This document shows, in pieces, positions 1-10,920 of a stretch of DNA of 64,000 nt. The notes beneath the pieces are model-generated. The model saw only the letters and a list, made by a program, of their open reading frames with translations. It ran no database searches and was not told the DNA's origin. The stretch spans positions 7,168,871 through 7,232,870 of the forward strand of contig JAJEKV010000010.1 of the NCBI GenBank assembly GCA_021234155.1, in the 5' to 3' direction. The position numbers were made by a program, and so were the translations under genes. The stretch comes from Isoetes taiwanensis (Eukaryota; Streptophyta; Lycopodiopsida; Isoetales; Isoetaceae). Positions within the stretch are counted from its first letter, which is position 1. Every line of letters starts with the position of its first letter.

Positions 1-850
1 ATGAGGCTCATGAGCGATATCTTCGAGGGAGTTCCCGGACACCTTTGTGATTGTTTTCTTTGATGACATTTTGGTGTATAGCAGATCCCTTGAAGAGCAC
101 GTGCAACACTTGAGAAGGGTGCTAGAAAGTTGAGGAGGCACCGGTTATGCGCCAAGTTGTCGAAGTGCCGCCGCGCGAGAAGGTGGAATACCTTGGTCAT
201 GTGATCTCGGCGTGAGGAAGGCATCTCGACGGACCCGCCAAGATTGAAGCGGTGATTCGATGGCGGCGCCGAAGAATGTGCGAGGTCAAGTTTTCTCGGT
301 CTAGCGGTACTACGGGAAGTTAAGTGAAGAACTTTGCTAAGATAGCAGCCCCGATTAACGACTGGACGAGAGGCGTAGAAGGTGAAAGATTGGGTAGAGC
401 ATTGGCACAAGAAAGCCCAAAAGGGATTTGAATTGTTGAAGGAAGCTTTAACAACAGCCCCATCTTAACCTGGGACCGAGAAAGATAAGCTTGTAACAAC
501 GGAGCGGATCGCAGTAAGATAGCTACAGGTGCGGTGCTTATGCAAGAAGAGCGTGTGGTAGCGTATGATTCCCGGGAAGATGAGCGACCTTAGGCCACCT
601 ACAACACGATCAGGAATTGCTTGCGGTTATCCGAGGCGTTAAGAATATGGAGGCACTACCTCTTGGGAAGGAAGTTCCAATTGGATCTGACCATCGAGCC
701 TCAATATGTATTCCATAACCACACCTCAATCTGAGGCGTGGATGGATGGAGTTCCTCGAGGAATCTGACTTTGATATAGTCTACAAGCGGGGAAACTCAA
801 TGTGGTAGCGGATCGCTTTCAAAGGCATCCCCCGACAACTAGAGTGCATT
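1..850 (+). pseudogene. Ty3/gypsy pol remnant: reverse transcriptase C-terminus and RNase H
   Basis: The plus strand, read with frame changes, gives the end of a gypsy-type reverse transcriptase and then RNase H. The catalytic YxDD-type motif appears as FFDDILVYS near position 60, followed by KVEYLGHVIS (about 190-215) and the FxGLxxYY-like stretch near 290. RNase H landmarks follow: PILTWD (about 460), SRKMSD-like text (575), and HNHTLNLR/KLNVVAD-like text (715-815). Several in-frame stops and single-base shifts make it non-functional, and the 5' part (gag, protease, RT fingers) lies outside the window. The family would copy element RNA into cDNA in virus-like particles. Family assignment is firm; the exact lineage is inferred from the chromodomain downstream. 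Confidence 0.88.
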
Positions 851-999
851 GCAGCGCAATTTCGGCCTCTCCAAAACTTTGGTAAGAGGATTGAAGAGTC
901 CTTGCCAGCGGATGTGGATTTGGGGAAGTATGGGCAAGCCTCTCTAAGGAGGCTAGAAACAGATAAAGAGCGGGAGGCCTTCAAGCATTATAAGAAGGA

Positions 1000-2376
1000 A
1001 GGCAACTGTTATACCATAAGAACAAGTTGTGCGTGCGAAATCATCGGGTGTAAGGAAGTTGATCCTCCATGACACGCTTCAACGACCCAATAGCCCACCA
1101 TCGCGGGATTCATGAAAACATATTTTTCAAAGTCTTGCAGCGTATTATTGGCCGGGAATGAAGAAGCAAATAGCTTCGCTACATCAAGGAATGTCAAACT
1201 ATGCCCGGTGACGCGAAAGCGAGGAAGCGACTTAATTCGGGGGCATTAGAGCCATTAGCGGTGCCAAATGCTAAGTGGGGGAGGTAATCGGCATGGATTT
1301 CATCACGGGACTCCCAAAACGGCCAGAGGCAAGGATGCCTTGATGGTAGTGGTCGACAAGTTGTCAAAGATGGCACATTTTGTGCCTTGCGGGGACCACG
1401 ATACGACTATGGATACAGACAAAGCTCTTCACCAAAGAGATCTTCGGGCTTCATGGCATGCCAAGGGAGATTATCTCCCACGAGCAGATCCGAAGTTCAT
1501 GAGTGCCTTTTGGCAAGACCTCTTTCGCGACAATTCAGACCAAGCTATCCATGAGCACGGCGTATCATCCTCGAACGGATGGCGGGGGCGGGCCGGACCA
1601 ACAGGATCTTAGAAGACATGCTACGAAACTATATGCGGAATAAGCAAAGTATGTGGGAAGAATTTATTCACTTGGTGGAGTTTGCATACAATAGCACCAA
1701 GCGGGAATGGTCCCAAATGTCGCCATTTATGATCAATTATGGCTATCGATTGCCTAACTCGGACACTTGGCACAACCCGTGTCAAAAGTAGAAGTTTCGC
1801 GGCCAGATGTTGGCCGATATCGGCGGCTTCGTGGAAGAGGTTCGAGGGTATCGCTAGCAGCAACAAGAAGTCGACAAAAGAGCATCGCCGATAAGCATCG
1901 AGCGGTAAGAGAGTTCAAAGTTGGAGATGATGTATGGCTCAAGATAAAAGGTGAAGCGGTGAAGCTTCGAGATTGGCAATTGCAAGAAGCTTGCTCCAAG
2001 GTGGGCTGGACCCTTGAAATAATCAAGAGAGTAGGTAATCAATCCTACAAGTTAGAATTGCCGACACACCTAAAGATTCATAAGGTCTTCCGCGTGAGTT
2101 TGTTGAAGAAGCATACTCCAAATCCGGGCGAAGTTTTGGACACTCCAACGTTGTTGGAAATGACGGAGGAGCAGCGGAAATAGTTCGAAAATGATTCTTG
2201 ATAAAGCTTTCAAGAAGACAAGGAGGTCGGAGTTCCTCAATACTTGGTCAAGTGGAAACACTTGCGATGGAAGACGCCGTGGGTACTTAAGAAGGATTTG
2301 GTAAAGCAAGTACCCACGGTTTATGGAGCAATGGGGACGGCAAGGTCATCTCGAAGAAATCGGCCGAGGCATGTCG
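1000..2376 (+). pseudogene. Ty3/gypsy integrase and chromodomain remnant
   Basis: This continues the same polyprotein. The integrase core begins with MDFITGLPK near 1293 (first Asp of the D,D-35-E triad), then VVVDKLSKMAHFVP (about 1345) and ADPKFMSAFWQDLF (about 1485, second Asp region). The DGQTERTN-like segment with the Glu is scrambled near 1570. An open stretch at 1767-2183 carries the C-terminal integrase region (FKVGDDVWLK, KVFRVSLLKKH). After a stop, 2215-2340 reads QYLVKWKHL and a WV-x-KKDLVKQ-like segment, the signature of a C-terminal chromodomain. In the family this domain steers integration to particular chromatin. At least four frame breaks are present. Clade is a chromovirus (Tekay/Reina/Galadriel-like), not resolved further. 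Confidence 0.87.
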
Positions 2377-3230
2377 ATTTAGCATTAATTCTTGTATAGA
2401 TTAATCTCGCATGCAACCTATGCTTGGTATGGGTCGCATCTATTCTGCGATGATGAGACCACTACGGTGATCTCTAGGGGCGTGGTGTAATGTCAATGTA
2501 GGCATGACCGCGTTTCCGCTTTGGCGAGTGGAAGGTAGATTAGAAAGTCTATACGCCCCACGGAAGGAGACGACCTCGAGAAAAAAGAGGTCATTAAGGA
2601 ATGCATTGATAGGGGAAAGCACCTTTAGCCCCATATATGCTTTGATAGGAGGAATCCATCCTTCCATTGCGAGAGGATATCCTCCACTGTTGGGCAACTA
2701 GAGGTGTAGGCATGGCGGCATATAGGCATATAAGCTGTCTCCCCGCCATTATGGAAGATTCATCCTCTTCCCTAATGGGAGATTAGCCATGCATTCATGT
2801 AGATAGGTGGGGTGGTCACCATATAACCAAAATTTATTAAACAATTAAAACGGTACTAGCGTGGTGTCGACACAGAGGCCGGTGAGAAGCTCCGGGAGGG
2901 CAAGGAGGTCGAGCCTCACGACTTGCAACACACAAGTTTTGTTGGAATGTGTTGCAAGGAATGAAGAGTACCTCGGACAGTAATTATAGATATGAAATGC
3001 TGAAATTTTGTCTAACTTAACATAGTGAATAACTTGTTAATGGTGTTATGAATTGATAAGTATTCCATAATATAATAACGTAATAATGTTCTAAAAGTAA
3101 TTACCTTAGAGTAATGTCGCGATAAATGTATAAAGATTATATTGTAGGTATCCGCGTTGATTGCGGGGTTGCGGGTTAGGAAGATCCCAAGGTGGGGAGA
3201 CCCACGATCTTTGCGGACGACATCATTTCA
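2377..3230. other. Unassigned spacer between gypsy pol and its polypurine tract
   Basis: No protein family is recognised here. The stretch sits between the chromodomain and the polypurine tract, where chromoviruses usually have only a short untranslated region, so about 0.8 kb is longer than expected. Two overlapping ORFs of 65 and 85 codons on opposite strands (2440-2701) show no motif. It may be a nested insertion or an element-specific 3' untranslated region. Confidence 0.4.
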
Positions 3231-3242
3231 AGGTGGGGAGAA
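3231..3242 (+). other. Polypurine tract of the gypsy element
   Basis: The purine run AAGGTGGGGAGA immediately precedes TGTGACG. This is the classic arrangement of plant Ty3/gypsy elements, where the tract primes plus-strand DNA synthesis directly upstream of the 3' LTR. A near copy of the motif lies about 40 bp upstream. Confidence 0.7.
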
Positions 3243-4110
3243 TGTGACGTTCCGGCCGCGATTATCGCTCCCGGGGCGTACATTGTACCGCCCGTCACGC
3301 GTACCGCCACCCGATTGGCGTGTGCCTAGCGGATAGCGGGTAAGTAGCCCTAGGGGCAACTTGCTAGGAGTGTTCATATATTATTAATGTGCACATGTGC
3401 ACATTAATGAGGGCACACCTTTCCATGTTGGCATATTTTGCCACCTAGCCACTAAAGGCAAGTGGGGCCTTTCCAATTATCCCACATGCCAAATTGGGTA
3501 ATTGGAAACCCTAGCCTAAACCCCATGTCTATTTAGGGTAGGAAAACCCTAGCTTGCTAGTTTTAGTCCCTTAGGGTTTTAGAGCTCGGTTTTGGCTGCC
3601 CCGGGGGGCCAAAACCGCCTCCCCTCGCCTCCCAAGCGAATTATGCCATCGGTTTCCACGAATTGATCATTCAGCCGGGATGGTTGAACTTCAGGTCGGG
3701 AGGAGCCACTCAAGGATCAGGTATTTGGTCAATTTAATAGCTTAAACCGTCTTCTAGTCATAGAATCCAGTGGGTTTTAGACTATTAAATTGCCCATAAT
3801 AATTATCTAGATCTTAGATCTCGGACACTAACTAAAGAACCTAACTCTATGATTGGATCTAGTTCTTTGGTTCTTCCATGATATATTTGGATGATGTATT
3901 TACTGTGAACTCCTTGTATTGGGAAGGGGGTAGAGGCCCTAAAGCTTGTAGTTGATGCTCCTAGAGTAGCCTCTCTAGCACAATTGTGGATTGGCACTGT
4001 GTACAAGAGCCACACCGGGTTGTGGGTGAAGGGGCGGGCCCGGCTAAAAAGGAGGTTCATGTCCCCGACTCTTGAGCGATCCCCTGGTGTGTAAAAAGCC
4101 TACAGGGGAT
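3243..4110 (+). mobile_element. Probable 3' LTR of the gypsy element (right end uncertain)
   Basis: The sequence begins with TG directly after the polypurine tract, is non-coding and GC-rich at its start, and contains AACCCTAG-type runs near 3520-3580. No second LTR copy lies in the window, so the right boundary cannot be confirmed by alignment; 4110 is a guess from the loss of these features. A 26-bp palindrome lies inside. The 5' LTR would be left of the window. Confidence 0.5.
3383..3408. repeat. 26-bp perfect palindrome
   Basis: The left half ATTAATGTGCACA is followed directly by its exact reverse complement TGTGCACATTAAT, with no loop. It lies about 140 bp inside the presumed LTR. Such a site could bind a dimeric factor or form a cruciform; no function is shown. 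Confidence 0.85.
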
Positions 4111-4111
4111 C
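4078..4111. repeat. Short inverted repeat, 9-bp arms
   Basis: GATCCCCTG at 4078-4086 pairs exactly with CAGGGGATC at 4103-4111 across a 16-base loop. It lies at the presumed end of the LTR and start of the SINE-like segment. Confidence 0.6.
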
Positions 4112-4119
4112 ATTGTGAC

Positions 4120-4215
4120 TAGGTCTAATGGCTTACCCGAGTCTTGGGTAAGGCATGGGCTCCACACAGTGAAGTGGTGTACACTTTCCAAAGGTTCCCG
4201 GTCCGAATCTCGGCG
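4120..4215 (+). repeat. Possible tRNA-derived (SINE-like) Pol III promoter segment
   Basis: TGGCTTACCCG at 4129-4139 matches the Pol III A box at 9 of 11 positions, and GGTCCGAATCT at 4200-4210 matches the B box consensus GGTTCGANTCC at 9 of 11. The spacing of about 60 bp is wide. The flanks do not fold into a tRNA by eye, and no poly-A/T tail or target duplication was found. It could be a diverged SINE head or chance. Confidence 0.3.
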
Positions 4216-4744
4216 GTGGCCCTCTAGTCACCTTGAGTTAGCATGCAGATCTCCCGAGGGAGTGATCCCTACCCCCATCGAGGCTGGGAGGATGAGACCG
4301 GGGAATAGCCCCTTCGGCTATGCATCCGGCTGGCTGGTCGAGTCCCAACACTTTTCAGCCTACTCGCACGCAAAGTGTGCGGGGGGATGGAGTGGACAAC
4401 CCTATGCCATGTTCTTATGCCAGCCAAATCCATTGCCATGAATTACATGCGCAGCGAACTCGGAGACCCAAGCCACAAGGTCATCCATTGAGTCTGAGCC
4501 TTGGGTAGGATCCCCTATGTGATGTCTTGATCTTTGTCTATGCAGATATGAGGGGACCATCCTTGAGATGGTCCGCGGGATGTTGATGTATGTGCTCTTG
4601 ACATGTATGTTTACGCTTCCTTGACTAGGTAGGCCACGAGGGAGAGGGGGTAGAATGACACCTTCACTCTCCCCACTTTGACTTCGTTACAGTGCGGTGA
4701 TATGTGGAGGGCCCCTGTATCAGCATGGAGCTGGTGTGGGGAAG
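4216..4744. other. Unassigned GC-richer spacer
   Basis: A 108-codon ORF at 4115-4441 overlaps the SINE-like segment but has no recognisable motif and no second copy in the window to test it. It is left unassigned. Confidence 0.3.
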
Positions 4745-5620
4745 AACTCCTGTTTGTATCACGGTGAGTGCACCCAGTATACAGTAGTAGGGGACGTCCA
4801 CGAAGACAATGGCGGGACTGTTCTTGAAGCACCCAAATAACCAAAACTTCAATCGCTTGACAACATAGTTCTGAAGAGATCTGCAGAATGCAAAGAGAGA
4901 TGTCGTGGGCGATGACTATGCCCAATCTACGTAGACAAAACGGCCCTACGACACTTTCGTCGCAACAACTGAACACGCATGCGACAACAAAGTACATCGA
5001 CCATATACTAGCAGATTCACGGTGATGTCGTCCCGACATCCCCCGTCTTCAAAAGGCGAAGAACGGATGGCGCATCCATCTTAGAGAACTAAGTATAAGT
5101 GCACGCTCAACAGCAACAGCGTCGTGAACAACCACACTTTACGACACCGACAGGCTCGAGCTTCTCTACCACCAAGTCGTTATGGAGCTCTCGGTGACAG
5201 CCATCCTTACCACGTTTCGAGATCGCACCACGGGAACCATCCTGCACACAACAAATATATATATAGGCACCACGGTGGGAGCATGCAGCAATTCCTTGAC
5301 AATATTAGAGCGACTGCTGAGAGTTCAACATCGCAATCCGCGCTTTGGAGCCAATGCCGCTAGGGACTTTGTCCTCATGGGAGATTTCAAGCGTAGATGC
5401 CACAGCTGACAAAACAACATCATCATCGGCGTTACATGGGCCACGATGCCCGCCATGTCCAACAAGTAAATGGCGCCACACTTTCGCGTACATTTGCTTG
5501 ACCATATCACGGGCCGGGCGTCAAGCACGCATTTTTCGCGACATCGGCCATTGCTCTTTGGGCGACCCGCAGACGAGCATACATGGTGTTCACTTGAAGG
5601 TGGGAATGTGTGGAAGAATT
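4745..5620 (+). pseudogene. Second copy of the Helitron helicase tail and endonuclease domain
   Basis: This stretch is a close copy of 63,300-64,000. It includes the helicase tail (equivalent of KTMAGLFLKHP), the endonuclease-like text (DTDRLELLYHQ near 5150 and GDF near 5388) and the downstream VQQVN and LDHITG segment (5455-5515), which lies beyond the window edge in the other copy. From 5126 to 5365 the two copies differ at a single base. Outside this tract, small indels repeatedly break the frame. In the family this exonuclease-endonuclease-phosphatase (EEP) domain sits at the C-terminus of Rep/helicase. The segment is probably the 3' end of a truncated Helitron; I could not identify its terminal hairpin. 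Confidence 0.8.
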
Positions 5621-6711
5621 TAATGTTATAAGCAAATCTTTATCATTTAATTTACTTATTGGATTTGTCTTTGAATTTGATAATGTTATAACCTAACTAA
5701 GAGTTGGGGCATGAGATTTGAAGGTTTCTTCTCTAATTTGGTCTTGGGGTTTTGCTTGCTAGAGTTGCATGTGCTTTCGTGAATTTGAATGTTAGATATT
5801 TAAAGGTGACATAGTTATGCGATCGTTTGGTTGCCGTTATAACATTGGGGAACTTTGGTTACAAAGGGAAGATTTAGTTTCAATTGGTGTAGTTTTGGCA
5901 CATTTTGAGCATGTTTTAAGAAATGACACTGTAAAGTACCAGAATGATGAGACTAACCTGGACTTCCTGAAGCCAAAAGTTTATGCGAAGAGCTCCTAGA
6001 AAATTTGATTGAGAGATTGGGTCATGTATAGACGAACCTGTAAAGAATAATATGTGGAGACTCATTTTTTATTGCATAGGGCAGCAAGGGAAAGCAAATA
6101 CTAAATAAGGACAACCCATACGATATACGCAACCAAACTACGCACCTCGGATAACTTGGTTTACAAGCCATAGCATCGAGCGTCACCGGCTTTGATATGT
6201 TTGGCGATGGTAGTCCCACATAGGCCTCGATGGGTTGGTTGTTAAATATTTTCTCCCGCTTTAACATTGCTTTGGGCTGCGCAAAACTTCACAATGCAAG
6301 CGATGCCTTAAGGTTATGTAGGCGAGGTCCTTCCATGGCGGACTTCAAAAGAATCCCTATACATTTGGTGTCTATTATGCTTTTAAGTCTGGATAACAAA
6401 TACCTTAAAAGTACCAAAATAGTATTGATATGACACATTTTGAATGAACACCTTAAAATAACAACAGGCGGGGATCACGAAAGGTGTCATAAAACCAAAG
6501 CGACCCCATAGAAAATGAAACCATAGGTGGCACTTTGGTCCCTTGAACAAAGAAGCTGCACGAGAAACACAAATACATCAATTAATCGGACTAAGTTTTG
6601 TGAAATGTACAACTAGTCTAGTACCACAACAAAAGCATGTAGCATTTCTAACTTCTGAGGATGGGAGCTAAACAATAGTTGAAACTTTGTAACCCGCGAA
6701 ACTAAATTGGA
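5621..6711. other. AT-rich spacer, no assigned gene
   Basis: A 60-codon plus-strand ORF at 5817-5999 and an 81-codon minus ORF at 6022-6267 show no motif I can name. The former contains LQREDLVSIGVVLAHF, faintly reminiscent of a protein-kinase C-lobe, too weak to call. Confidence 0.3.
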
Positions 6712-6843
6712 TTACGAGATATTCTTAGCCCAAGGTGTTAAGCCCATAAAGACATCCTCGGACTCTGTGCAAATCTTGTAGCTTTCGAGTTTGCCTTCAT
6801 AATAGACTTCGACAAATTCAACATCCTCTAGCACAATAGCAAT
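6712..6843 (-). other. Exon-like segment, unidentified protein
   Basis: On the minus strand a clean acceptor (TTGCTTGCAG) at 6844 is followed by an open stretch ending in TAA. It encodes an acidic, well-composed peptide including VEFVEVYYEGKL and MGLTPWAKNIS. The acceptor and protein-like composition suggest a terminal exon, but I do not recognise the family. A 71-bp tandem duplication begins just upstream and duplicates intron sequence near the acceptor. Confidence 0.3.
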
Positions 6844-6856
6844 CTGCAAGCAAGTA

Positions 6857-6992
6857 GAATGAACATTACTCTTCATTGCCATCAAACTGGTTTCAAATAT
6901 AATATCCCTTAAGCCAATTTTGGCTTGAATGAACATTACTCTTCATTGCCATTAAAATGGTTTCAATAATAAGATCTCTTTTGCCAATTGGG
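6857..6992. repeat. 71-bp tandem duplication
   Basis: GAATGAACATTACTCTTCAT starts at 6857 and again at 6928, and the two units stay similar to about 6992 with a few substitutions. It is a simple local duplication. Confidence 0.85.
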
Positions 6993-7072
6993 CTGCATGC
7001 TAAATGTCAAATTAGTGTTCAATAAGGTGCAATGTTTTGTGACCAGTTTGGGCAGCTATACACCTACACTAT

Positions 7073-7290
7073 TTAACCTCTGTTGAGAAGGCAGGGAGTC
7101 TTACACACTCTTGCAAGAAATTGCAACAAATTGACCATTGCATAGTTCTTCAAACCTTGGCCGGTATTTGGTATGCGATACATGGATTGGCCCGATTGGG
7201 CAAGGATTTGTCCATTATCCCCAGCCCCAAGATGTTTAAGTGGAAAAACAACAAACCATTCTATATCAACCAATCACAAAAATCATTACG
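7073..7290 (-). other. Open stretch, possible exon relic
   Basis: The minus strand is open for 66 codons and includes GLKNYAMVNLLQFLARV. Composition is protein-like but no family is recognised and splice sites are not obvious. Confidence 0.2.
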
Positions 7291-7554
7291 CTTTCATTGA
7301 CCCGTTGTTATACGAGCACGCCTATCACGCCGAGAGAATACCTCGAGTCCCTAGAGCCTAACAAACTTCATCATTTATATTTGCGGAACCAAGTAGGGGC
7401 GGCCTTATCATCTATAATCATGATCTTGCTATGTACATAAATCTGCAGAAGTAAAGCAAAAACATTAGTTAACCAATTCAAAGACCGTTGTAGCAAGAAA
7501 CTTGTTTTTGCATGCTTAACTTGTAGCTAAAGGGCCAGTTTAAAAGTGTTCCAT

Positions 7555-7760
7555 AAGCGTGGAGGCGATAAAACAATATATAATTCTCAAACTTGAGCCA
7601 AGTTCACGATGAAGGCGTTGAAGGATGGAAGCATTGCCCCTACAAATGGTACAATATTGCCAGCATAAAATTGCCCTAAGCGATCGCACACACTGTATGC
7701 GTCTACTCCACCCTTTCCAATACAATAAAATTGAGAGAGCGGTCTTTATTGTTCTCAAAT
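7555..7760 (-). other. Coding-like relic with one frame change, unidentified
   Basis: After a TGCAG acceptor-like site near 7760, the minus strand reads LFRFEFENNKDRSLNFIVLE, then, after a one-frame change, CDRLGQFYAGNIVPFVGAML and FNAFIVNLAQV. The hydrophobic, glycine-rich second part looks like a membrane-protein segment. Reading across a frameshift suggests a decayed exon. Family unknown. Confidence 0.25.
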
Positions 7761-7924
7761 TCAAATCTAAATAACTGCACTTGCATATAACACACACGAA
7801 ATCCGTAATAGAGGCAAAACAATGATAATCCGAAAGGCGCGTCTTTCTTTATAAACACGAACTATCCGTTGCATACGATGCTTGTAAACCGATTTTTTAT
7901 AATTGCATCTCCATCAAGACCAGA

Positions 7925-7968
7925 AATAAACAAGGTGCTGCGCACAGAGGGTTGCCCTCCAGTGGCCC
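7925..7968 (-). repeat. Short member of the GGGCAACCC repeat family (copy D)
   Basis: The minus strand reads GGAGGGCAACCCTCTGTGCG followed by CAGCACCTTGTTT. This matches copy A at about 32,527-32,560 almost base for base, including GTGCGCAGCACCTTGTTT. The palindromic core of the longer copies is missing here. Confidence 0.7.
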
Positions 7969-9310
7969 GAGAATGTATCTTTATATTTTTTGTTTAGTCA
8001 TTTTATGTTGTCTTTATGGAGTTTAACTGGCCTTGCAAATCCTTGGCCTTCTTAAAGGAGGAACTTGTGCTTTTTCGGCTGTTGGCGATGCCACCTACAC
8101 ACCTTATAAATGCTAGTATTGTTATTTCTTCGTTAATTGCATTCCGAGAAGTTTATGACAGATTCTCCACATCTTGCCTTTTATCACAAGTATCTAGTAA
8201 TATGTGCATATCATGTTAGTAATGTGCATGACCTGGTGTAACAACAATCTTGAGGTATTGACCCTGCAATTAATCATACCTCTATTTGTAGATACCATGG
8301 TGTTGGGGATCCTTCTCAAAAGTGCATTTCTTTTAAAGGCTATGTTATCGCATAAAACTTTCGATCTTTCAAAATCGGGAGCTATTTGTTTTAGGGTCTA
8401 AGGTTTATTTGAACGTCAATGAGGAGAAAATCTAAATAACCAAAAGCTAATGAATTTAGAATTCATAAATTCATATTTGCTTTGTTGCTTGACGCACACT
8501 ATTTACCATCATGAAGGAAACATCAAGAATTATCTTTGGAGAGGCCATTGACATGCAAGAATTATCTTAAGAACCTAAATAGTGCCCATCACGGACTTTT
8601 TATCTAGGACAAAGCACATAGCAATACATGCCATTTTCTTATGCATCATTAACTCTAAAAACTTTATAGCATTGAAACGTGGAAGATCCGCAGTTTGTTT
8701 GTTTCCATCTCAATACAAATAGTCATTGTCGGGCCATCCATTCTTCATGCAATTACGGTGCCCACTGTATATAATGGCATGTCTCATTTCATCTCTTGAA
8801 TCAATTATCAATCTCCCTTTGGGATATCACAAATTCACGGCAAACAAGAAAAGAACCAAATTCAATGACTAGACAAATGGAAGGGCAAATGCCTAAATTT
8901 GCAACTTAAGTATCTTGAGAAAAATTCTAATGGTTGGGCTTTGTGCAGTTTAAGGAAAGCTTATCTCTTTGCATAAGAACGAAAAGGCAACCATTTAATG
9001 TACTTAGACATTTACCAAATATTGATTCTAGTAATATCACAGGACCAATTTAATATGCTTACCAAGAAATGAAATGAAAAGGTTGATATTATGCCTTGTT
9101 AGGCCATCAATCTATAAGACATAAATCGTCCATCGGATCTAAACCCGGTATGTAAAGTAGATAGCATCTATTAGCATTTTGTCTTTGCGGAGAACTTGAG
9201 GAGAATATTGCAATCTTGAACTTGATTGTAAAATACATCTTTAAATCTGTCTTTTATGCATAGTGGTTAGAAAAACATAGAAAAGGATTATAGTGGATGG
9301 ATGCGCCATT
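7969..9310. other. AT-rich spacer, nothing recognised
   Basis: Two ORFs of 65-67 codons (8016-8219, 8204-8401) lack motifs. I see no repeat, RNA gene or splice-framed exon in this stretch. Confidence 0.4.
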
Positions 9311-9504
9311 GATTGTGTGAAAAGCAAGAAGAGTATGGATGGTCATTCATCATGTATAGGACAAAATGGATGGATGGTTGCTTGATGTGTGAAGCGGTGG
9401 ATAGCTAGCCAATGAACCACGAATAGCCATGAGCGTGTGAGCATAATAAGAGGGATGGATGGTCATTCATCATGTATAGATGGATTAAAAGGATGGATGG
9501 TTGC
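9311..9504. repeat. Two-copy tandem repeat, period about 120 bp
   Basis: The block GGATGGTCATTCATCATGTA occurs near 9336 and again near 9456, each followed by a GGATGGATGGTTGC-like tail and preceded by a similar GTGTGA...AAGA stretch. The units carry an embedded GGAT-rich simple repeat. Confidence 0.75.
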
Positions 9505-9944
9505 GGGAGGACCCGTTTGAAGGAAGCGGTCATTGGTGGGTGTAAAGGGAGCGATGTCCTTATAGAAATCAGAGATGTACTATAGAAGCAACATCTATAG
9601 GTGAAAGCGCACATTTAATCACATGGATAGTGATGTCGACATATTTAGAGGAAAAAAATGCTTCTGAATGGATCATATATAAAGTAATAAAACCATGGGC
9701 AACATTGTGAGAACTTTAAGAAATCTAAAACAAAGCCCAAGCACTTGATGCAAGGAGGAATTTAGCCTAATGCAAAGATAGGAGCGAAGGCATTACGGCT
9801 TACTTGGAATTTCAAAAGTTTTAAATCTTCCAGCCAAAGAGGTGTAGATCTTATCATCTACTAGATGATCTTGAATGATAGGACCACTTAAATTCTATCT
9901 AACTCTCAACAACCATGTGACACATCAAATAACAATCTCAATGA
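9505..9944. other. Spacer downstream of the beta-amylase relic
   Basis: The minus strand here should hold the C-terminal beta-amylase exons, but I could not align them convincingly. They may be missing or too decayed to read. Confidence 0.3.
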
Positions 9945-10920
9945 TATATCCAACTAAAATGTGGTTTGCTCAATATCCCTCATTTCAAAACAAGTAAAAT
10001 TGAATGTAACACCATGCCTACCAAACATTCTACATAGCTGGAAGATACCCATCCTTTATTCTAGTATTGTAATATCCGGTGATCATTTCAATGGATGAGA
10101 TCGGGTGCCACCGGCAGCAACCTTTGCAGATAGTCTAAGCGGTGTACTTTCCAGAATGATGGCTTACGTAGATGCCAAAATTCTTTCACCATGATCTATT
10201 AGCATTCAGAATGCAATTCGAAAAAAAATGTCCATATGGTGTATTTCAACTACCATCCCTTTTGAGAAGCGATGAATCCTCTCTTGTAGGACCCGACATC
10301 AAATGGACTACCATGGCCCCGGGGGTTGTCCATCGGAACATGCAAAAATAAATAAAATGACAAGCAGATAAAAGCTGCGAGAAATGAAACATGGCATATC
10401 GTTGTATCCGTTCTAATAAAAAGCAACAAATCACAAACTCTGCAAGCATGGCATATCTACAATTTCTATTATATGGAGGAAGCAGACAAATGAATTACCT
10501 TGCCATAACACTGGAACTCTCCGATGCCAAGATATCTCTATATGCCATCATGTTCTGGAATCCAAGATACCTCAACTCACCTGCAGGGCCCATGCCAACT
10601 TGAATTTCCTAAGATTTCAGAACCACAAATTTCAGTCAGATAAGGCGGCATAAAGACCATACGATAAAGCATCAAATGGGAACTATGCCACTCACCACTA
10701 TCGTATCACCAAGCATGTCATTGAAAGTGTCCCTAAAGCTTCTCATAAAATCAGCATAGGCCTGTACTGGGGTTCTCCCTTTCAAGATAGGAAATGTATC
10801 ACATCCAAGAGACAGATACTCGGAATTGCGTCCTACGAACCCTATCGGTATAGAGAATATCATTGTCGTTGTGCATCTCTTCTAAGACCCAGGGAGGCAA
10901 ACTACGTAAACTACATGTTC
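9945..10920 (-). pseudogene. Beta-amylase (glycoside hydrolase family 14), decayed, four exons visible
   Basis: The minus strand carries beta-amylase exons in family order. Exon A (10,920-10,696) has [18 protein letters not shown], the [17 protein letters not shown] motif and GDTIV. An 87-bp GT-AG intron (10,695-10,609) follows. Exon B (10,608-10,499) has EIQVGMGPAGELRY, where the last Glu matches the catalytic acid, and IGEFQCYGK. Exon C (about 10,340-10,231) reads the GP...SYK and DGS*NTPYG region. Exon D (about 10,128-9,950) has GYYNTRIKDGYLP, MFGRHGVTFNFTCFEMRDIE, including the second catalytic Glu. The family hydrolyses starch to maltose, often in plastids. Two conserved Trp codons are now TAG and TGA, and exon B lacks one base of the expected 111. 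Identity is secure; function is very unlikely. Confidence 0.87.

Noticed and set aside
4120-4215. A genuine tRNA gene
   Set aside because: A and B box-like sites are too far apart and the sequence does not fold into a cloverleaf by eye; kept only as a weak SINE-like call.
5817-5999. Protein-kinase C-lobe fragment (LQREDLVSIGVVLAHF)
   Set aside because: Only a loose resemblance over about 15 residues, with no DFG, APE or catalytic-loop motif nearby.
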